Shown in pieces: positions 21,970 to 34,718 of a stretch of 64,000 nucleotides of DNA. Both the position numbers and the translations under genes were made by a program. Origin of the DNA: Pyrus communis (Eukaryota; Streptophyta; Magnoliopsida; Rosales; Rosaceae). The stretch is taken from contig NC_084815.1 in NCBI RefSeq assembly GCF_963583255.1, positions 11,455,724-11,519,723 of the forward strand, in the 5' to 3' direction. The notes under the pieces are model-generated. The model searched no databases and was not told the DNA's origin. It was given only the letters and a program-made list of their open reading frames with translations. Position 1 is the first letter of the stretch. Each line of letters starts with the position of its first letter.

Positions 21970-24900
21970 TGTTGATGTATATTTCCTTCTTAATGCTAGA
22001 ATATATTTAGTATAATGGCATAAGTAAGGGTGTCGAATCCACAGGGACTAATTGGACCAATGTAATTACTTGTTTGCAAGAACTCTAAGAAATGAATCAA
22101 ACTAAACAAACTAGGCAGATTTGGAAATGAATCAAACTAATCTAAATAGATAGATTTGTTGTTGTAACTTGAAAGCATGAGAAAATGAGGTAAACACAAA
22201 TAAATGAATCAACAACTAATGTAATGGGATAGTATCAATGGAAATGAAACTAGGGATTCGGTTTCACCATTGCTCAAATAAGTCCATGTTTGTCAAGTTA
22301 GTTTGTACTCATTCATCTACCTATTTCTTGAGTTTGTTTCACTTGGATATGATCAACCATATGATGTGTGGATTTGATCAAATGTCTCTAATCATGAACC
22401 TAATTGTGATGTGCAACTTTGGTTCATAATCAAGATTATGTAATGTACAAGAAACTTTGGTAAAACCAAAGGGAATAACTCGGCAGGATGTGTGCTAAAC
22501 ACTCCCTTCATTCATTCACATATCTACCAAGATTATGCATGATGTGTGTTCTAATCTTGGCTACACAACTTTGTGATTAATTCAAATGATGATCAAACAT
22601 TAAAATCAACACACAAAGTCACCATTAAAACAGAAAATGAAACAAGAAATAGATGGACAAAATGAGCATTCTAACTTAATTACATGGCCAACTTTGCAAG
22701 GTTACATCGAATCCCTAGAGGAGGATTAGTTACAATTCATGTTTACAAAAGATTTATCATAAAAATATAAAACATGAATGAACATAGAATTAATAAGCAT
22801 AAACCCTTGAAGCAAAACTGATTTTGAAGTCCTTGAGGAGTGGCCTTCTGATAGGAGCATATTCATGCGACTTAAATGGCTTGTTCTCGTGCATTTACGT
22901 TATGTTTCTTTAGTTATTTTAGTCCTTTAAGCTATTTTCGTGTGTTTGTAGGTCCAAAGGGCTAAAGGAGCAAAAAGATGCATTTTGGAGACTTTTGGAG
23001 CACTTTTGGGCTAAGGATGGATAGCTTATGCTTGGCGCCAAAATGTTGGACGAAATTGAAGACCAAAGTGTTGGAACTTTGTTCCCTTTAGTTTTAGGAC
23101 ATTTAAACCTTTCCAATTCCCTTATGCCGTGCATCTCCACCTTTCTCCCAAAACCATACACATGCATTCATTATTCTTTCCCTCACATGCTCCCATTACT
23201 TATCATAATCACATATCATATCACTTATCATTCACCACTTATCATTCATCACTTATCATTCACCACTTATCACTTATCATATCATTCACCACTTATCATT
23301 CATCACTTATCATTCACCACTTATCACTTATCATATCATTCACCACTTATCATTCATCAAACACATGCATTCACATGTTTTCACAATCTGCCATCATTCC
23401 AACCAAAACCGTGCACATGCTATCACCATGCATTCACATGCACTTGTTCCTCCATCATTCCATCCTTTAAAACATTGCACATGCACTTTAATCATTCAAC
23501 ACATGCATTCACTTCATCATTGCAGCCACACATTCACCCACATGCTATCCCATTTCAGTTTGCATTTCATACACTTTCACATGCATCTTGGCAGATTTCA
23601 CATGCACACACAAGCATTAGCACATGCAACCTAGCTGTCATGTTCCCCCCATTTCACCTATAAATACTCATTCATTCATTCTCATTCATTCACAATCCAT
23701 TCACCACAGAAATAAGGCCTTTGTGCCAGAAATTCACCCATTCCATACACTTCTTCCATTTTCAGAATGTAGACATTCAAACCACCCTTGCCGTGCTCTC
23801 CCTTACAATCCAAACACCATCCTTCCATTTTCACCACTCCCCAAACCATTCACACCACCAAACTATCCTTAGACCTTGTGCTACAATGAAGAGGAAGAGA
23901 AGAGTGCCTAAACGTTCATACAATTCAAGTTTGAGTTGTTGGAATGTTTAGGTGTTTCTTTGATTTCAATGTTTAATCTCAATACTCTTTGTTTTGTACG
24001 TATGAGGAATGGAAGAGAAGAGTGCCTAAACGTTCATACAATTCAAGTTTGAGTTGTTGGAATGTTTAGGTGTTTCTTTGATTTCAAAGTTATGAGGAAA
24101 TTCGAAATATATGTTTATGCTTGCATTTTGATTTGATTACTTCTAATTGCGTTTCATAAGTTGTGGATTCAATTCGTTTAACTGTTTGATTGATAACTTA
24201 TTTATGTATGTCTATTGAGAGTGCACACTTAATTTTCATGCATGAAAATGACGCTAGAATATAAGTGAGTTTCACCTAATAGTTACGAACTTATATTCAC
24301 AAGTAGTGGAGGTTTCTTATAAACAATCGCGTTAAACGAATTCTTGGCATAAGTTTCATGCGTATTCCATAGTAACGAATGCCTCGTCAACACTTATAAT
24401 TTTCATAGAGCGTAATGATTCTTGCTTGTATCTCTATTATGCAATCATGTAGGGGACTTGTGGGGAATGTTTTGAATTGTTGTATGCGCTAACCCATCCA
24501 ATTCAATAACGTTAGGAAGATTTGAAGGTTAATTAGTGCATCACGGTTAACTTGGGGTGTTGAGAATTCATGGTTTATTGAAATGCAATTGGAAATCATT
24601 TTATTATGCAAGTGTAACATGTGTGGAGATGAACCCCTTAGCTAGCCTTCATTCCATTCAAATTCTATCACACATTCACATTTACATTTTGCTTTAATTT
24701 GAATCTGTGCATTTTAGTTAATTTTCGTATAAATCTAAATCCCCCTTTACTTTAATGTCCAATTTAGTTAGAAAGTGTTTTAGTTTGTGTTTATGAGTGT
24801 TTTGATTCATTTTATTTCCCAATTTCGTCCAAATTCACCAAAGTGCTCAAAACTGCCCAGAAAGTGATTTTAAGGCAGTTTTGAGTGTTTTGGGTGATGT

Positions 24901-26301
24901 TTGAGTCTTTTTGTTTGTTTTAATGTTTTAAGTGTTTAGTTTTCCATTCTTTGAGTTAGTTTAGTGTTTTATATTGTGTTTGTGCTCAAATCTGCCCAGA
25001 AAGTGGTTTTTAGGCAGATTTGAGTGTGTTTGTGTTGTTTTGAGTCTTTTGGTTTGTCTTAGTGTTTTAAAGTTTAGTTTTGCATTCTTTGAGTCTAGTA
25101 TAGTGTTTCATATTGTTATTTTACGTTTTTGAGTCAAATCCAAGTGGTTAACAATCCCTCCTAATCCCCGGTCCAGAACGATCCCTACTTGCATCCTTAC
25201 TACAATTTGACAAAAAGAGGGTTTAATTTGTGTGCGTATAATTCTCGCATCACCTTCGGGGTTGGTTCTCCAAGTATGGTGCAACTGAATTAGATCCACT
25301 TGGTATGTTTTCTGCAAAGGGGGGAGCAAATGGGCAGAGAATGGACAGAGAATAGGGTGAAATGGAGCGGCTATGGGTGAATAAAAATGGGATGAATGCC
25401 AAGGACAGTTTCTGTGAAAAAGGAGAGAATGTAGAATGCAATGGAAAAATGGAGAGAATGTATGTGTGTAATGGAATGAAATCCGAGAGAGAGGGAGAGT
25501 GAGTGTGTCCCTTGGTGAATTTCTGAATAAGGTTAGTGATGGAGAGACAATCAGATTGGATCTACCCTTTGTTTAACTCAGATGGCAGTGCATAAGTGAT
25601 GGAATGATGGGTTTCTGAGGTAGTGGGCGCATGGCATGGACAAGATCTGCAAGTATGTGTTTTGTTTAATCAAAATGCATGTGTCCTTGCTGCAACGAGT
25701 GGAATCTGCCAAAAGTGAATTGGAGCACCAGAAAATGTTTATACAAATCTGAAAATGAGAAGAACACACGGCATGGAGAAAGGGATGGGTTTGATTTCTG
25801 AAATGGTGGCTGCAAGGAGTTACTTGTTTAATCACAATGCATGTGAATTTCTGTAAAGATGAAGTGTAGAAATGTAATGGAGTGCACGGAATGGATGTTT
25901 GTGCTTGTTGGTGTCAAAATGGCTGAAATGAATTAAGTGATGGAAATGGGATTGTGAGGAATCTGATTTGGTGCTAGAATTGCATCAAATGATGGGATGA
26001 TATGGGAACACACGGCCAAGGTTGTGACATGCATGTGAATGCATGTTTTGATGTTGGAACCACATAGGTGACATCCATGTTTTTGCTTTGTTTAGAATCA
26101 CCCAATATGGCTGAATTACATCTCTTAACACTTCACATCATTTCTGGAATGTTTTTACTTCATTTGCTTTCCCTTTGATCCAAATTCACCCTTGGCTGCA
26201 CACTAACACCAAATAATGTAAAATGCAACTAGTTTAATCCAAAACAATCACAAAGACACCAAATAAGGAAGATATAAATGCATGCAAAATGTGACTTATC
26301 A
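21970..26301 (-). repeat. 5' LTR of element B, split by solo LTR C1
   Basis: The LTR occupies 21970-22848 and 25258-26301. Removing C1 and one copy of its 5-bp duplication gives 1923 bp, exactly the length of the other LTR. Confidence 0.92.
22849..25252 (+). mobile_element. Solo LTR C1 (family 1)
   Basis: A 2404-bp LTR running TGATAGGAGC...CTCGCATCA, flanked by CCTTC (22844-22848 and 25253-25257), with no internal region. This is the usual product of recombination between two LTRs. It has a CACTTATC array with a 54-bp period (about 23227-23355), TATA at 23658-23666, and two R-region repeats (about 23907 and 24027). The GC-rich hairpin found in most relatives is missing near 24097, as in E. 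Confidence 0.93.
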
Positions 26302-26849
26302 GAATTCATGGTTTATTGAAAAGCAATTAGAAATCGTTTTGTGTGCAAGTATGGCATGTGTGGAGATGAACCCCTTAGCTAGCCTTCATTCCATTCATTA
26401 AATCCAAATTTGTTTTAAAATCTGTTCGTTTTACAAAGTTTTAAGTTTTGTTTTCAAATTCGTCAAAATCAAAATCCCCCTTTACTTGGAGTGTCAAATT
26501 AGTTAGAAATCAATTTAGTTTGTGTTTTTAAAGTATCTTGAGTCAAGTTATAACTATTTTCGTCCAAATTCTTCTCTAGTGCTCAAAACTGCTCAGAAAG
26601 TAGTTTTAAGGCAGTTTTGAGTGTTTTCTTGCTGTTTTGAGTCTTTTGGTTTGTCTTAGTGTTTTAAACTTTAGTTTTGCATTCTTTGGGTCTAGTTTGG
26701 TGTTTTATATTGTGTTTTTACGTTTTTGAGTCAAATCCAAGTGATTAACAATCCCTCCTAATCCCCGGTCCAGAACGATCCCTACTTACCTTCTTCACTA
26801 CAATTGATAAAAAGAGGGTTGAATTTGTGTGTGTATAATTCTCACATCA
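26302..26849 (+). repeat. LTR I, right part
   Basis: Continues the LTR broken at 12190; bases 26302-26306 are the right GAATT duplication. It ends CTCACATCA at 26849. The flank beyond is LTR fragment J in the opposite orientation, so I itself was inserted into J. Confidence 0.8.
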
Positions 26850-27012
26850 GTTATCAATCAAACAGTTAAACGAATTGAATCCACAACTCATGAAATTCCA
26901 ACCAAAGGTAATCAATTCATATTGCAAGCATAAACATCGTTTCGAATAACCCCCTAGCTAACTAGGGATTTAGCCTCTCATGTTCACAGAAAGAGAAATA
27001 AAATTGAAATTA
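26850..27012 (-). repeat. LTR fragment J (family 1, minus strand)
   Basis: A 163-bp scrap matching the middle of an inverted family-1 LTR (compare 27883-28030). It lies between the ends of LTR I and element K, so two insertions hit one older LTR. It keeps a hairpin variant CCCTAGCTAACTAGGG at 26952-26967 with a perfect 6-bp stem. Confidence 0.7.
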
Positions 27013-29267
27013 ATGATGCGAAAATTAACTTGACACACAAATTAAACCCTATTTGTGACAATTGTAGTAATGATGTAAGTAGGGATCGTTCTAACCGGGG
27101 ATTAACTAGGGGTGCTAATCTATTTTGAATTGACTTGAAAACACAAAAACTAAATGTAAAGACTCTTAACAAGACTACTATGACTCAGAATAACTTTGAA
27201 ATATTCAACTGCCTAAAACAATCAAATTGACTTAAACAGAAACTAGAACTTGATTTAGATGAATTTGGAAGTGTTTATGACTCCAAATGCTTAAAGACAC
27301 AAAAATAAAACAAATACGAATGATTAAGACTCAACGAAATATGGGGGAAATGTGTTTGGACGATATTAAATTAAATGGACAGAATATAATTAAGGGCAAA
27401 ATGTAAATATGAATGTGATGAAAATATGGATGATGGAGTAGCCAAGGGGTTCTTCTCCACACATGTTACACTTGCATACAAGATTGATTTTCAGTTGGTC
27501 TTTCGATAAGTTATGAAACTCAACACCCCGGGTTAATTAGGTCCGCTTAAATTAACCGTCAAGTTCTCCTTAAGTTAATGAATTGGATGGGTTAGCGCAA
27601 CGCAATTCACCACATTCTCCAAAAGTCCTTTATGTGAAAAGCACAATAAAGATACAATCAAAGATCATTAAGCATTATGAAAACTATAAGTGTTGACGAG
27701 GCATTCGTTACTATGATGAGCATGAAACTAGTGCCAAGAATTCATTTAACGCGATTGTTTATAAGCAACCTCCACTACTTGTGAATATAAGTTCATAACG
27801 ATTAGGTGAAATTCACTTATATTCTAGCGTCATATTTATGCATGAAAATTAAGCGCGCATTCTTAATAAACATTCATAAAGAAGTTATCAATCAAACGGT
27901 TAAACAAATTGAATCCACAACTTATGAAATTCCAACGAAAGTTAATCAATTCATATTGCAAATATAAACATAGTTTCGAATCACCCCCTAGCTAAAGGGG
28001 GTTTAGTTCCTCATAACTTTGAAATCAAAGAAACACCTAAACATTCCAACAACTCAAACTTGAATTGTATGAACGTTTAGGCCCTCTTATCTTCCATTCC
28101 TCATACGTACAAAACAAAGAGAATTAAATTATAACTTTGAAATCAAAGAAACACCCAAACATTCCAACAACTCAAACTTGAATTGTATGAACGTTTAGGC
28201 ACTCTTCTCTTCCTCTTCGTTGTGGCACAAGGTCTAAGGAGATGTTTAGGGCTTTAGGTGTATGTGGAATGGAGTGGGGAGTGGTTGGAGATGGAAGAAT
28301 GGATTGATGGGGAAGGCACGGCACAAAAGGGAGTTTGTGTGTGTGAATGGATGATTTTCTGAAATGGAAGAGTGAATGAGAATTGAGGGTGTAATGGATG
28401 CTTATTTATAGGTGAATGAAGGAAGGAAAGAGGGAATATTGCAGCTAGGAGGGAATGAATGATTATGGGTGCATGTGATTGGAATAATGAAGGGGGAATG
28501 CATGTGAAAATCAGCTAGGAAAAGTTGTGGAAAGCTGGAATTGGGAGTGAAAGTGCACCGCAATGGTGGGTTGTTTATGGGAGAATAAATGTATGATGGT
28601 GGCTGAATGATTAAAGGGATGTTGCTAGGTTGGAAATGCATGTGTAATGGCTGAAATTGTAAGGGGAATGTATGTGGAAATGCTGGAATTGAATGTGAAA
28701 ATCTGGAAAAGGAAGGGTAGGCCACGGCAAAGGTGTGTTTGGGGTTGGAAATGCATGTGTTTGCATGTGAATGTTGTTTGTGTGAAGTGTGTGTGAATGC
28801 ATGTGGATTAAAGAGTGAATGGTGGCTGCAATGATGAATACATGTGGCTGAAATGAAAGGGAAATGCAAAGGGAAAAGCTGGAAAAGGGAGTGAAAAGGC
28901 ACGGCAAGGGTAAGTGTTTGGTGATGGGTGCATGTGTTGGTGGTTTTGCATGGCTTTGATGGATTGTTTGATTGGGCTATTGGTTTTCCATGGCTCAAAG
29001 GATTTGTTTGATTGGGCTAGGCCCTTTGTTTTATGTCCCAAAGAGCATACAAGGCTTCAATTTCGTCCATCCTCTTTGCTCTATGATTAAGCTATCCAAT
29101 CCATGCCCAAAAATGCTCCAAATAGCCTCAAAATGCATCATTTTGCATACCTTGCCCTTAGAACCTACAAACACACGAAAATAGCTTAAAGTACTAAAAT
29201 AACTAAAGAAACATAACGTAAATGCACGAGAACAAGCCATTTAAGTTGCATGAATATGCTCCTATCA
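27013..29267 (-). repeat. 3' LTR of element K (family 1)
   Basis: TGATGCG at left and CCTATCA at right, 2255 bp, followed by the reverse polypurine tract. TATA box on the minus strand at 28403-28411, R-region repeats near 28032-28080 and 28150-28200, hairpin at 27984-28001. U3 is rich in CATGCA but lacks the GATAAG array. Confidence 0.9.
27984..28001 (-). other. GC-rich R/U5 hairpin, element K LTR
   Basis: CCCCCTAGCTAAAGGGGG, identical to the D hairpin. Confidence 0.7.
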
Positions 29268-29282
29268 AATACCCCCACACTT
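29268..29282 (-). other. Polypurine tract of element K
   Basis: AATACCCCCACACTT, on the coding strand AAGTGTGGGGGTATT, adjoining the 3' LTR. Confidence 0.85.
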
Positions 29283-30143
29283 ATCTTTTGCTAGTCCTCG
29301 AGCAAAACAAAACAACAAAAGAACACGAAACTAGACAAAACGAACAAAACAACACCTACACCTTCCAACAATCGTCTCACGGATTTCCAATGCACATAAC
29401 AAGTTAAAAATCATTATTCCCACAAATTTTAGCCATCTTTACACTTAAGTACATTCTTAATCATAGTCACCACATACTAGTTCACAATTAAGCATTTAAA
29501 ACCATGATTTGAATGTAGTAACATGCCTTAGAGAATTTCCTCAATTCCTTACTAGAATGCACTCTATTTTCACACAGATTTTCTGACTACACACCCTACA
29601 CTAGTTATATGTGAGAAGATTGATGTAAACATGTAGACGAACACTCACATAGGTTATAACAAGGAAAGCATTTTCTAGATTTACGATAACGACATGAATA
29701 TGATTTCATGAATGGAATGCTACTACTTAGAATGAGAACCAGTGAGTCCATAAGCTCATATCAATTCCAAACTCCACATTATTGAACACATAACGATCAA
29801 GATAGAAGCATAAGCGTTGAAACGGGGCTAGGGTATTGGCTAACAATGAAAGGTGAAGGATAAACAAACATTCTTAAAGCAATAGTGAGCAAAGTATTGA
29901 ATTAGGCACTTAGAATTCCCTTAAGAACGCAGAAGTCAACTTTGAACACCCAAGGGAAAGTCACACAAAACTTAGGGCCATATTCAACTTTTTTGGACCC
30001 TTTCTTCAACCATCAACGCTCGTGAGTTCATTCTTACTTATTTTCACTCCTTTTTTTTTTTTTTTTTTTTTTTTTTTTCTTTTCTTCTTCTTTTTCTTTT
30101 GAATCTCAAAACATACATATAAACGTAAGAACAAACTTTTACT

Positions 30144-30153
30144 CCCCCACACT
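30144..30153 (-). other. Middle polypurine-like tract of element K
   Basis: CCCCCACACT, on the coding strand AGTGTGGGGG. It lies about 872 bp from the true polypurine tract and 825 bp from the outer tract. Confidence 0.6.
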
Positions 30154-30967
30154 CATTTTCTTGCATAATGTAACTCAAAAGGAATTCATTTAAGTCATGC
30201 TCACTATACTTTAAGAACAAGGGTATAGGAAAGTCCTACTCTAGGCTAGGTAAGGGGTGATGTGGTTAGCAAAGAAAATAGGCTAAACGAGGTTCAACGG
30301 GGTTAAAACTAATATATACGAAAAATGGGAAGGAAGGCTATTTGGCTATGGTGGCAACTACACAACTTCATCTTGATATATGTTATGCAATTCAATGTCA
30401 TGCTTTGAATGAAACGGATATAAGTTCTAGCATTTAGTTCTATCATGATACAATTGCTTTCTAAGTAGCAACCAAGCAAGGAATAATGAGATCATGCAAC
30501 AACTTTAGAAAACAAAGAATCACATAAAATAACTCTCCAAAGAAGGTAATGGCTCGAGTCTCACAGGGTTGTAGCGTTTGTTTGAGTTCCTTCCTTCAAG
30601 CATGTTACTAAAACGAATTTTTCTTTTATGATTGCATGTGAAGTCATACATTATAACCATAACCAAGCATATACCAAGAGTAAAACAAACTTTTCTCTAT
30701 GTTAATAACTCTTTTTAACCGTCATGCAATTACAAACCAAATCCATGTCATTGTGTTGGAAGGTACCCTAAGACATAAACACACAAAAACGACTCAAAAC
30801 ACTCTTTTTAGGCTTTTTAAAACATGTTTTTCAAATTTTTATGTGATTTCCGGAGTTATAAAAACAAAACATACTAAAACACTCTAAAACACCTTAAAAC
30901 AGCAAGGAACAACATTTGAAGTTATGGGTGATAAAATCCCACGAATTTGCATCAAATATACTTAGTT

Positions 30968-31006
30968 ACCCCCCCACACTTAAATCAAACATTGTCCTCA
31001 ATGTTT
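30968..31006 (-). other. Outer purine tract with stem-loop, element K
   Basis: On the coding strand AAACATTGAGGACAATGTTT (perfect 8-bp stem, loop AGGA) is followed by AAGTGTGGGGGGG. Confidence 0.6.
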
Positions 31007-31060
31007 TAAGCATAGATTCACACAAAACAAAAGTAAACACACAAAAAGCAACTAAACATA

Positions 31061-31708
31061 CTAAACATGGCAGAATGTAACTAACAAAAAGAAGAGTTTA
31101 GGGACGCAAATCTGGTTATGGAGTGTAAATCCCCTCTTCTCCTTGGTGATTGCATTGAGGCTTTGATCTTTGTGATTCCACAGGCTTACTCTTGAACTGG
31201 TCTCTGCCCATCGTTGATTTTCCTTTGTGCTACTTCTTGAACTGGGCAGCATGATTCTTTTGGTCTTTCCCGAAGGTCTGTGCTTCCTCCTTTTATCTGT
31301 TTCTTTGTTCAATCTTTCCAATTCGTATTGAAGAGGGTTAGAGGATAGCTCAGCATATGCAGTTGTTCCTTGTCTCCACATGCTTCAATGTATCATTTTC
31401 ACTTGCCTTACTTGCTCCGTTGAAGATGACTACTCGAGAGCAACGCTAGGTAAGCAACCAGGAATAGATTCCAGGCAGTTGGCTCCAGATCGAAAGACTG
31501 ACTCCAAGTGCCGGCTGATTGCTTCTTTCACTTTGCCATGCGAGTAAGAACAAGGACAAAGAAAAAGACAGGGAAAGAGCATGATATGAGATACTTTTGC
31601 TTTTGACCTTGATGATATGAGATACCTTTGCTTTTGAAGAAGCAGTGAATGAATCAGCACATGTATTTGTTGTGCTGTTTCCTCCTGGGTCATCTGTACT
31701 CCAGGCAT
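31061..31708 (-). pseudogene. Unidentified ORF remnants between captured segment and 3' region of K
   Basis: Two minus-strand open frames (31381-31061, 106 codons; 31708-31430, 92 codons) and a third overlapping frame (31889-31446) lie here. The first ends HNQICVPKLFF, which resembles FQICVPKPF in a short frame just after pol in F (about 52670), so this edge is native retroelement sequence. The second has no recognisable domain. A direct repeat of about 22 bp (31583 and 31614) lies nearby. I cannot tell whether any was ever translated. Confidence 0.35.
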
Positions 31709-31877
31709 CTGGTATCATCTTTGGGGAGGAAGGAAAAAATGAGTATTTCGAAAGGCTTTGCGGCCTCAGAGGTGAGGAAGAGTTGGGCATTTTCTTCAGG
31801 TCTGCCTTGCCATAAAAGACGAAGGTCGACATATATAGAGATAATATCAAGTGGTGGTACTGTTCTTTTACCCTTGT

Positions 31878-34231
31878 TGATAGGAGCATATTTAGGCGAC
31901 TTACTTAGCTTGTTTTCGTGCATTTATATTGTTAATTCATAGTTGTTTTTGGCGTTTAAGCCATTTTCGTGTGTTTTTTGGTTCATGTGGCTAAGGAAGC
32001 AAAAAGATGCATTTTGGAGCAAAATTGGACTTGGAAGGGATAACTTATACTTGGAGCAAAAGGAATGGACGAAATTGAAGAGTTGATGTCACAAGGATTC
32101 CTACTTGAAGTAGCCACACACCTTCCACATTTCAGCCACATGCACTTGTTCCTCCATCATTGCACCAACAACAACATTGCACATGCACTCCCTTTAATTA
32201 ATTAACCCACATGCACCCTTTATTCTTTCATCATTCCAGCCACTCCACAATCCCATTCATCAACACATGCATCCACATGCATTCACCCTTTAAACCATTA
32301 AATCCACATGCTTTCCTATTCAATTAAATCAGCCACATGTATTCATCATCATAACCTAGCTGTCATTCCACTTCATTGCACATGCATCTTCAAATAAATC
32401 AGATTTCCATCATATTCACATGCATTCCATCCTTTAAAACATTGCACATGCACTCCCTTTAATTAATTAAGCCAAATGCACTCCCATCCATTTCATCATT
32501 GCAGCCAACACATGCTTTCACATGCATTTTCAGATTGTCCCCTTGCACATGCAGCCACATATTCATTGCACATGCAATTCCAACCCACATGCATCCTTTA
32601 ATCATTCAAACATGCAGCCACATTCCGTCCTAGCTGTCATGTTCCCCCCATTTCACCTATAAATAAGCATCCATTGCATTCATTCTCATTCACTCTTCCA
32701 TTTCAGAATGTAGACATCAAACACCCTTGCCGTGCTCTCCCTATTAATCCAAACACCATCCTCCTTCCATTTTCACCACTCCCCAAACCATTCACACCAT
32801 CAAACTCACCTTAGACCTTGTGCCACAACGAAGAGGAAGAGAAAAGTGCCTAAACGTTCATACAATTCAAGTTTGAGTTGTTGGAATGTTTAGGTGTTTC
32901 TTTGATTTCAATGTTTAATTTCAATACTCTTTGTTTTGTACGAATGAGGAATGGAAGAGAAGAGGGCCTAAAAGTTCATACAATTCAAGTTTGAGTTGTT
33001 GGAATGTTTAGGTGTTTCTTTGATTCTCTTTGTTTTGTACGTATAAGGAACTAAACTCCCCTTTAGCTAGGGGGTGATTCGAATATATGTTTATGCTTGC
33101 ATTTTGATTTGATTACTTCTAATTGCGTTTCATAAGTTGTGGATTCAATTCGTTTAACTGTTTGATTGATAACTTATTTATGTATGTTTATTGAGAGTGC
33201 ACACTTAATTTTCATGCATGAATTTGACGCTAGAATATAAGTGAGTTTCACCTAATAGTTACAAACTTATATTCACAAGTAGTGCAGGTTGCTTATAAAC
33301 AATCGCGTTAAACGAATTCTTGGCATAAGTTTCATGCGTATTCCATAGTAACGAATGCCTCATCAACACTTATAATTTTCATAGAGCGTAATGATTCTTG
33401 CTTGTATCTCTATTATGCAATCATGTAGGGGACTTGTGGGGAATGTTTTGAATTGTTGTATGCGCTAACCCATCCAATTCAATAACGTTAGGAAGATTTG
33501 AAGGTTAATTAGTGCATCACGGTTAACTTGGGGTGTTGAGAATTCATGGTTTATTGAAATGCAATTGGAAATCATTTTATTATGCAAGTGTAACATGTGT
33601 GGAGAAGAACCTTCTAGCTAGCATTCATCCATTCATTTTCATCGCATTCATATTTACATTCTGTCTAGTTTATTAAACTTGTTTCGTTATTTCAATTTTC
33701 GTCAAATTAAAATCCCCCTTTACTTTATTGTCTAATTTAGTTAGAAAGTGTCTTAGTTTGTGTTTATAAGAGTTTTGAGTCATTTTGTTACACAAATTCG
33801 TCCAAATTTGTGTTTGTGCTCAAATCTGCCCAAAAAGTGGTTTTTAGGCAGATTTGAGTGTGTTTGTGTTGTTTTGAGTCTTTTGGTTTGTTTTAGTGTT
33901 TTAAAGTTTAGTTTTGCATTCTTTGAGTCTAGTATAGTGTTTTATATTGTTATTTTACGTTTGAATCAAGCCATAATATTAAATTCGTCCAACATTGGGT
34001 TTAAGGTCAGAAACTGCCTAGTTAGTGTTTTTAGGCAGTTTTGAGTCTTTTGAACTTGTTTTGAGTCCTTTGAGTCTTTGTGAACGTTTTTAACTTTCTT
34101 TTTATGTTTTTGAGTCAAATCCAAGTGATTAACAATCCCTCCTAATCCCCGGTCCAGAACGATCCCTACTTATACTTATACTACAATTGTCAAAAAGAGG
34201 GTTTAATTTGTGTGCGTATAATCACGCATCA
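31878..34231 (+). mobile_element. Solo LTR C3 (family 1)
   Basis: A 2354-bp LTR from TGATAGGAGC to CACGCATCA flanked by CTTGT (31873-31877 and 34232-34236). The uninterrupted target is seen in element D near 228-232. TATA at 32657-32665, two R-region repeats (about 32850 and 32968), hairpin at 33058-33073. U3 (about 32140-32630) is packed with CATGCA motifs. Confidence 0.94.
33058..33073 (+). other. GC-rich R/U5 hairpin, C3 LTR
   Basis: CCCCTTTAGCTAGGGG, four C-G pairs around the TAGCTA loop. Confidence 0.65.
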
Positions 34232-34718
34232 CTTGTCGACAAACGTTTTGATCCCGCAAATCCGGCTTTTTGAAATAGTGGCGCCTCTTCGATTTCTGAA
34301 CGACGCCCCTTCGATTTCTGAACAACGCCCCTTCGCTTTCTGAACGACACGTAGTAGTGCGGATGCGGCTCCTTTTGACAAAGCTGCACGCGTTTTCTGA
34401 AAAGCAGAGAAAGCGACGCCGAACTTTGCGCTTGTCGGCTAAAGATGTGTAGTTGCGATGATGGCTTCCACGTGCTTTCTGAAAAGAAGAAATCTTTTGA
34501 CAAAGTTGAACACGTCCTCTGAAAAGCCGAGAAAGCGTCGCCTAAATTACGCCGGAAATTCCGGCTTTTTGAATCGGTGGACGCGTCGCCTTGGCTTCTT
34601 ATAGAGGTATCGATCACCGCCAACATACACATTCTGAAGATTTCCCATTCTTGAACATCGTCTCCGGCCCTTTGAAATTTTAACTCCATCCACCCCTTCT
34701 CTTTGAACACTTTTGAAA
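34232..34718 (+). other. Upstream part of the captured segment in element K
   Basis: Continuation of the captured segment after C3, matching 228-734 of element D: the three-unit minisatellite, the TTATAGAG box and an A/C-rich leader. No separate gene is supported; the long minus-strand frame over it (34731-34222) follows the repeat and is not present as a conserved frame in D. Confidence 0.55.

Larger units (their letters stand above)
12191..26301 (-). mobile_element. Element B: complete family-2 Athila-like retrotransposon
   Basis: Both ends fit TG...CA and are flanked by GAATT (12186-12190 and 26302-26306). It has two 1923-bp LTRs (the right one after removal of solo LTR C1), primer-binding site, Gag-Pol with one frameshift, 3' untranslated region and polypurine tract. 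The LTRs have equal length; I noticed five substitutions by eye, so insertion is recent relative to its neighbours. It sits in LTR I. Confidence 0.93.
29283..31060 (-). other. 3' untranslated region of element K
   Basis: Non-coding; matches element G 5071-6740. It includes the CTCGAGGACTAGCAAAA block, a T run (about 30051-30078), a middle purine tract (30144-30153), and the outer purine tract with stem-loop (30968-31006). Confidence 0.75.
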
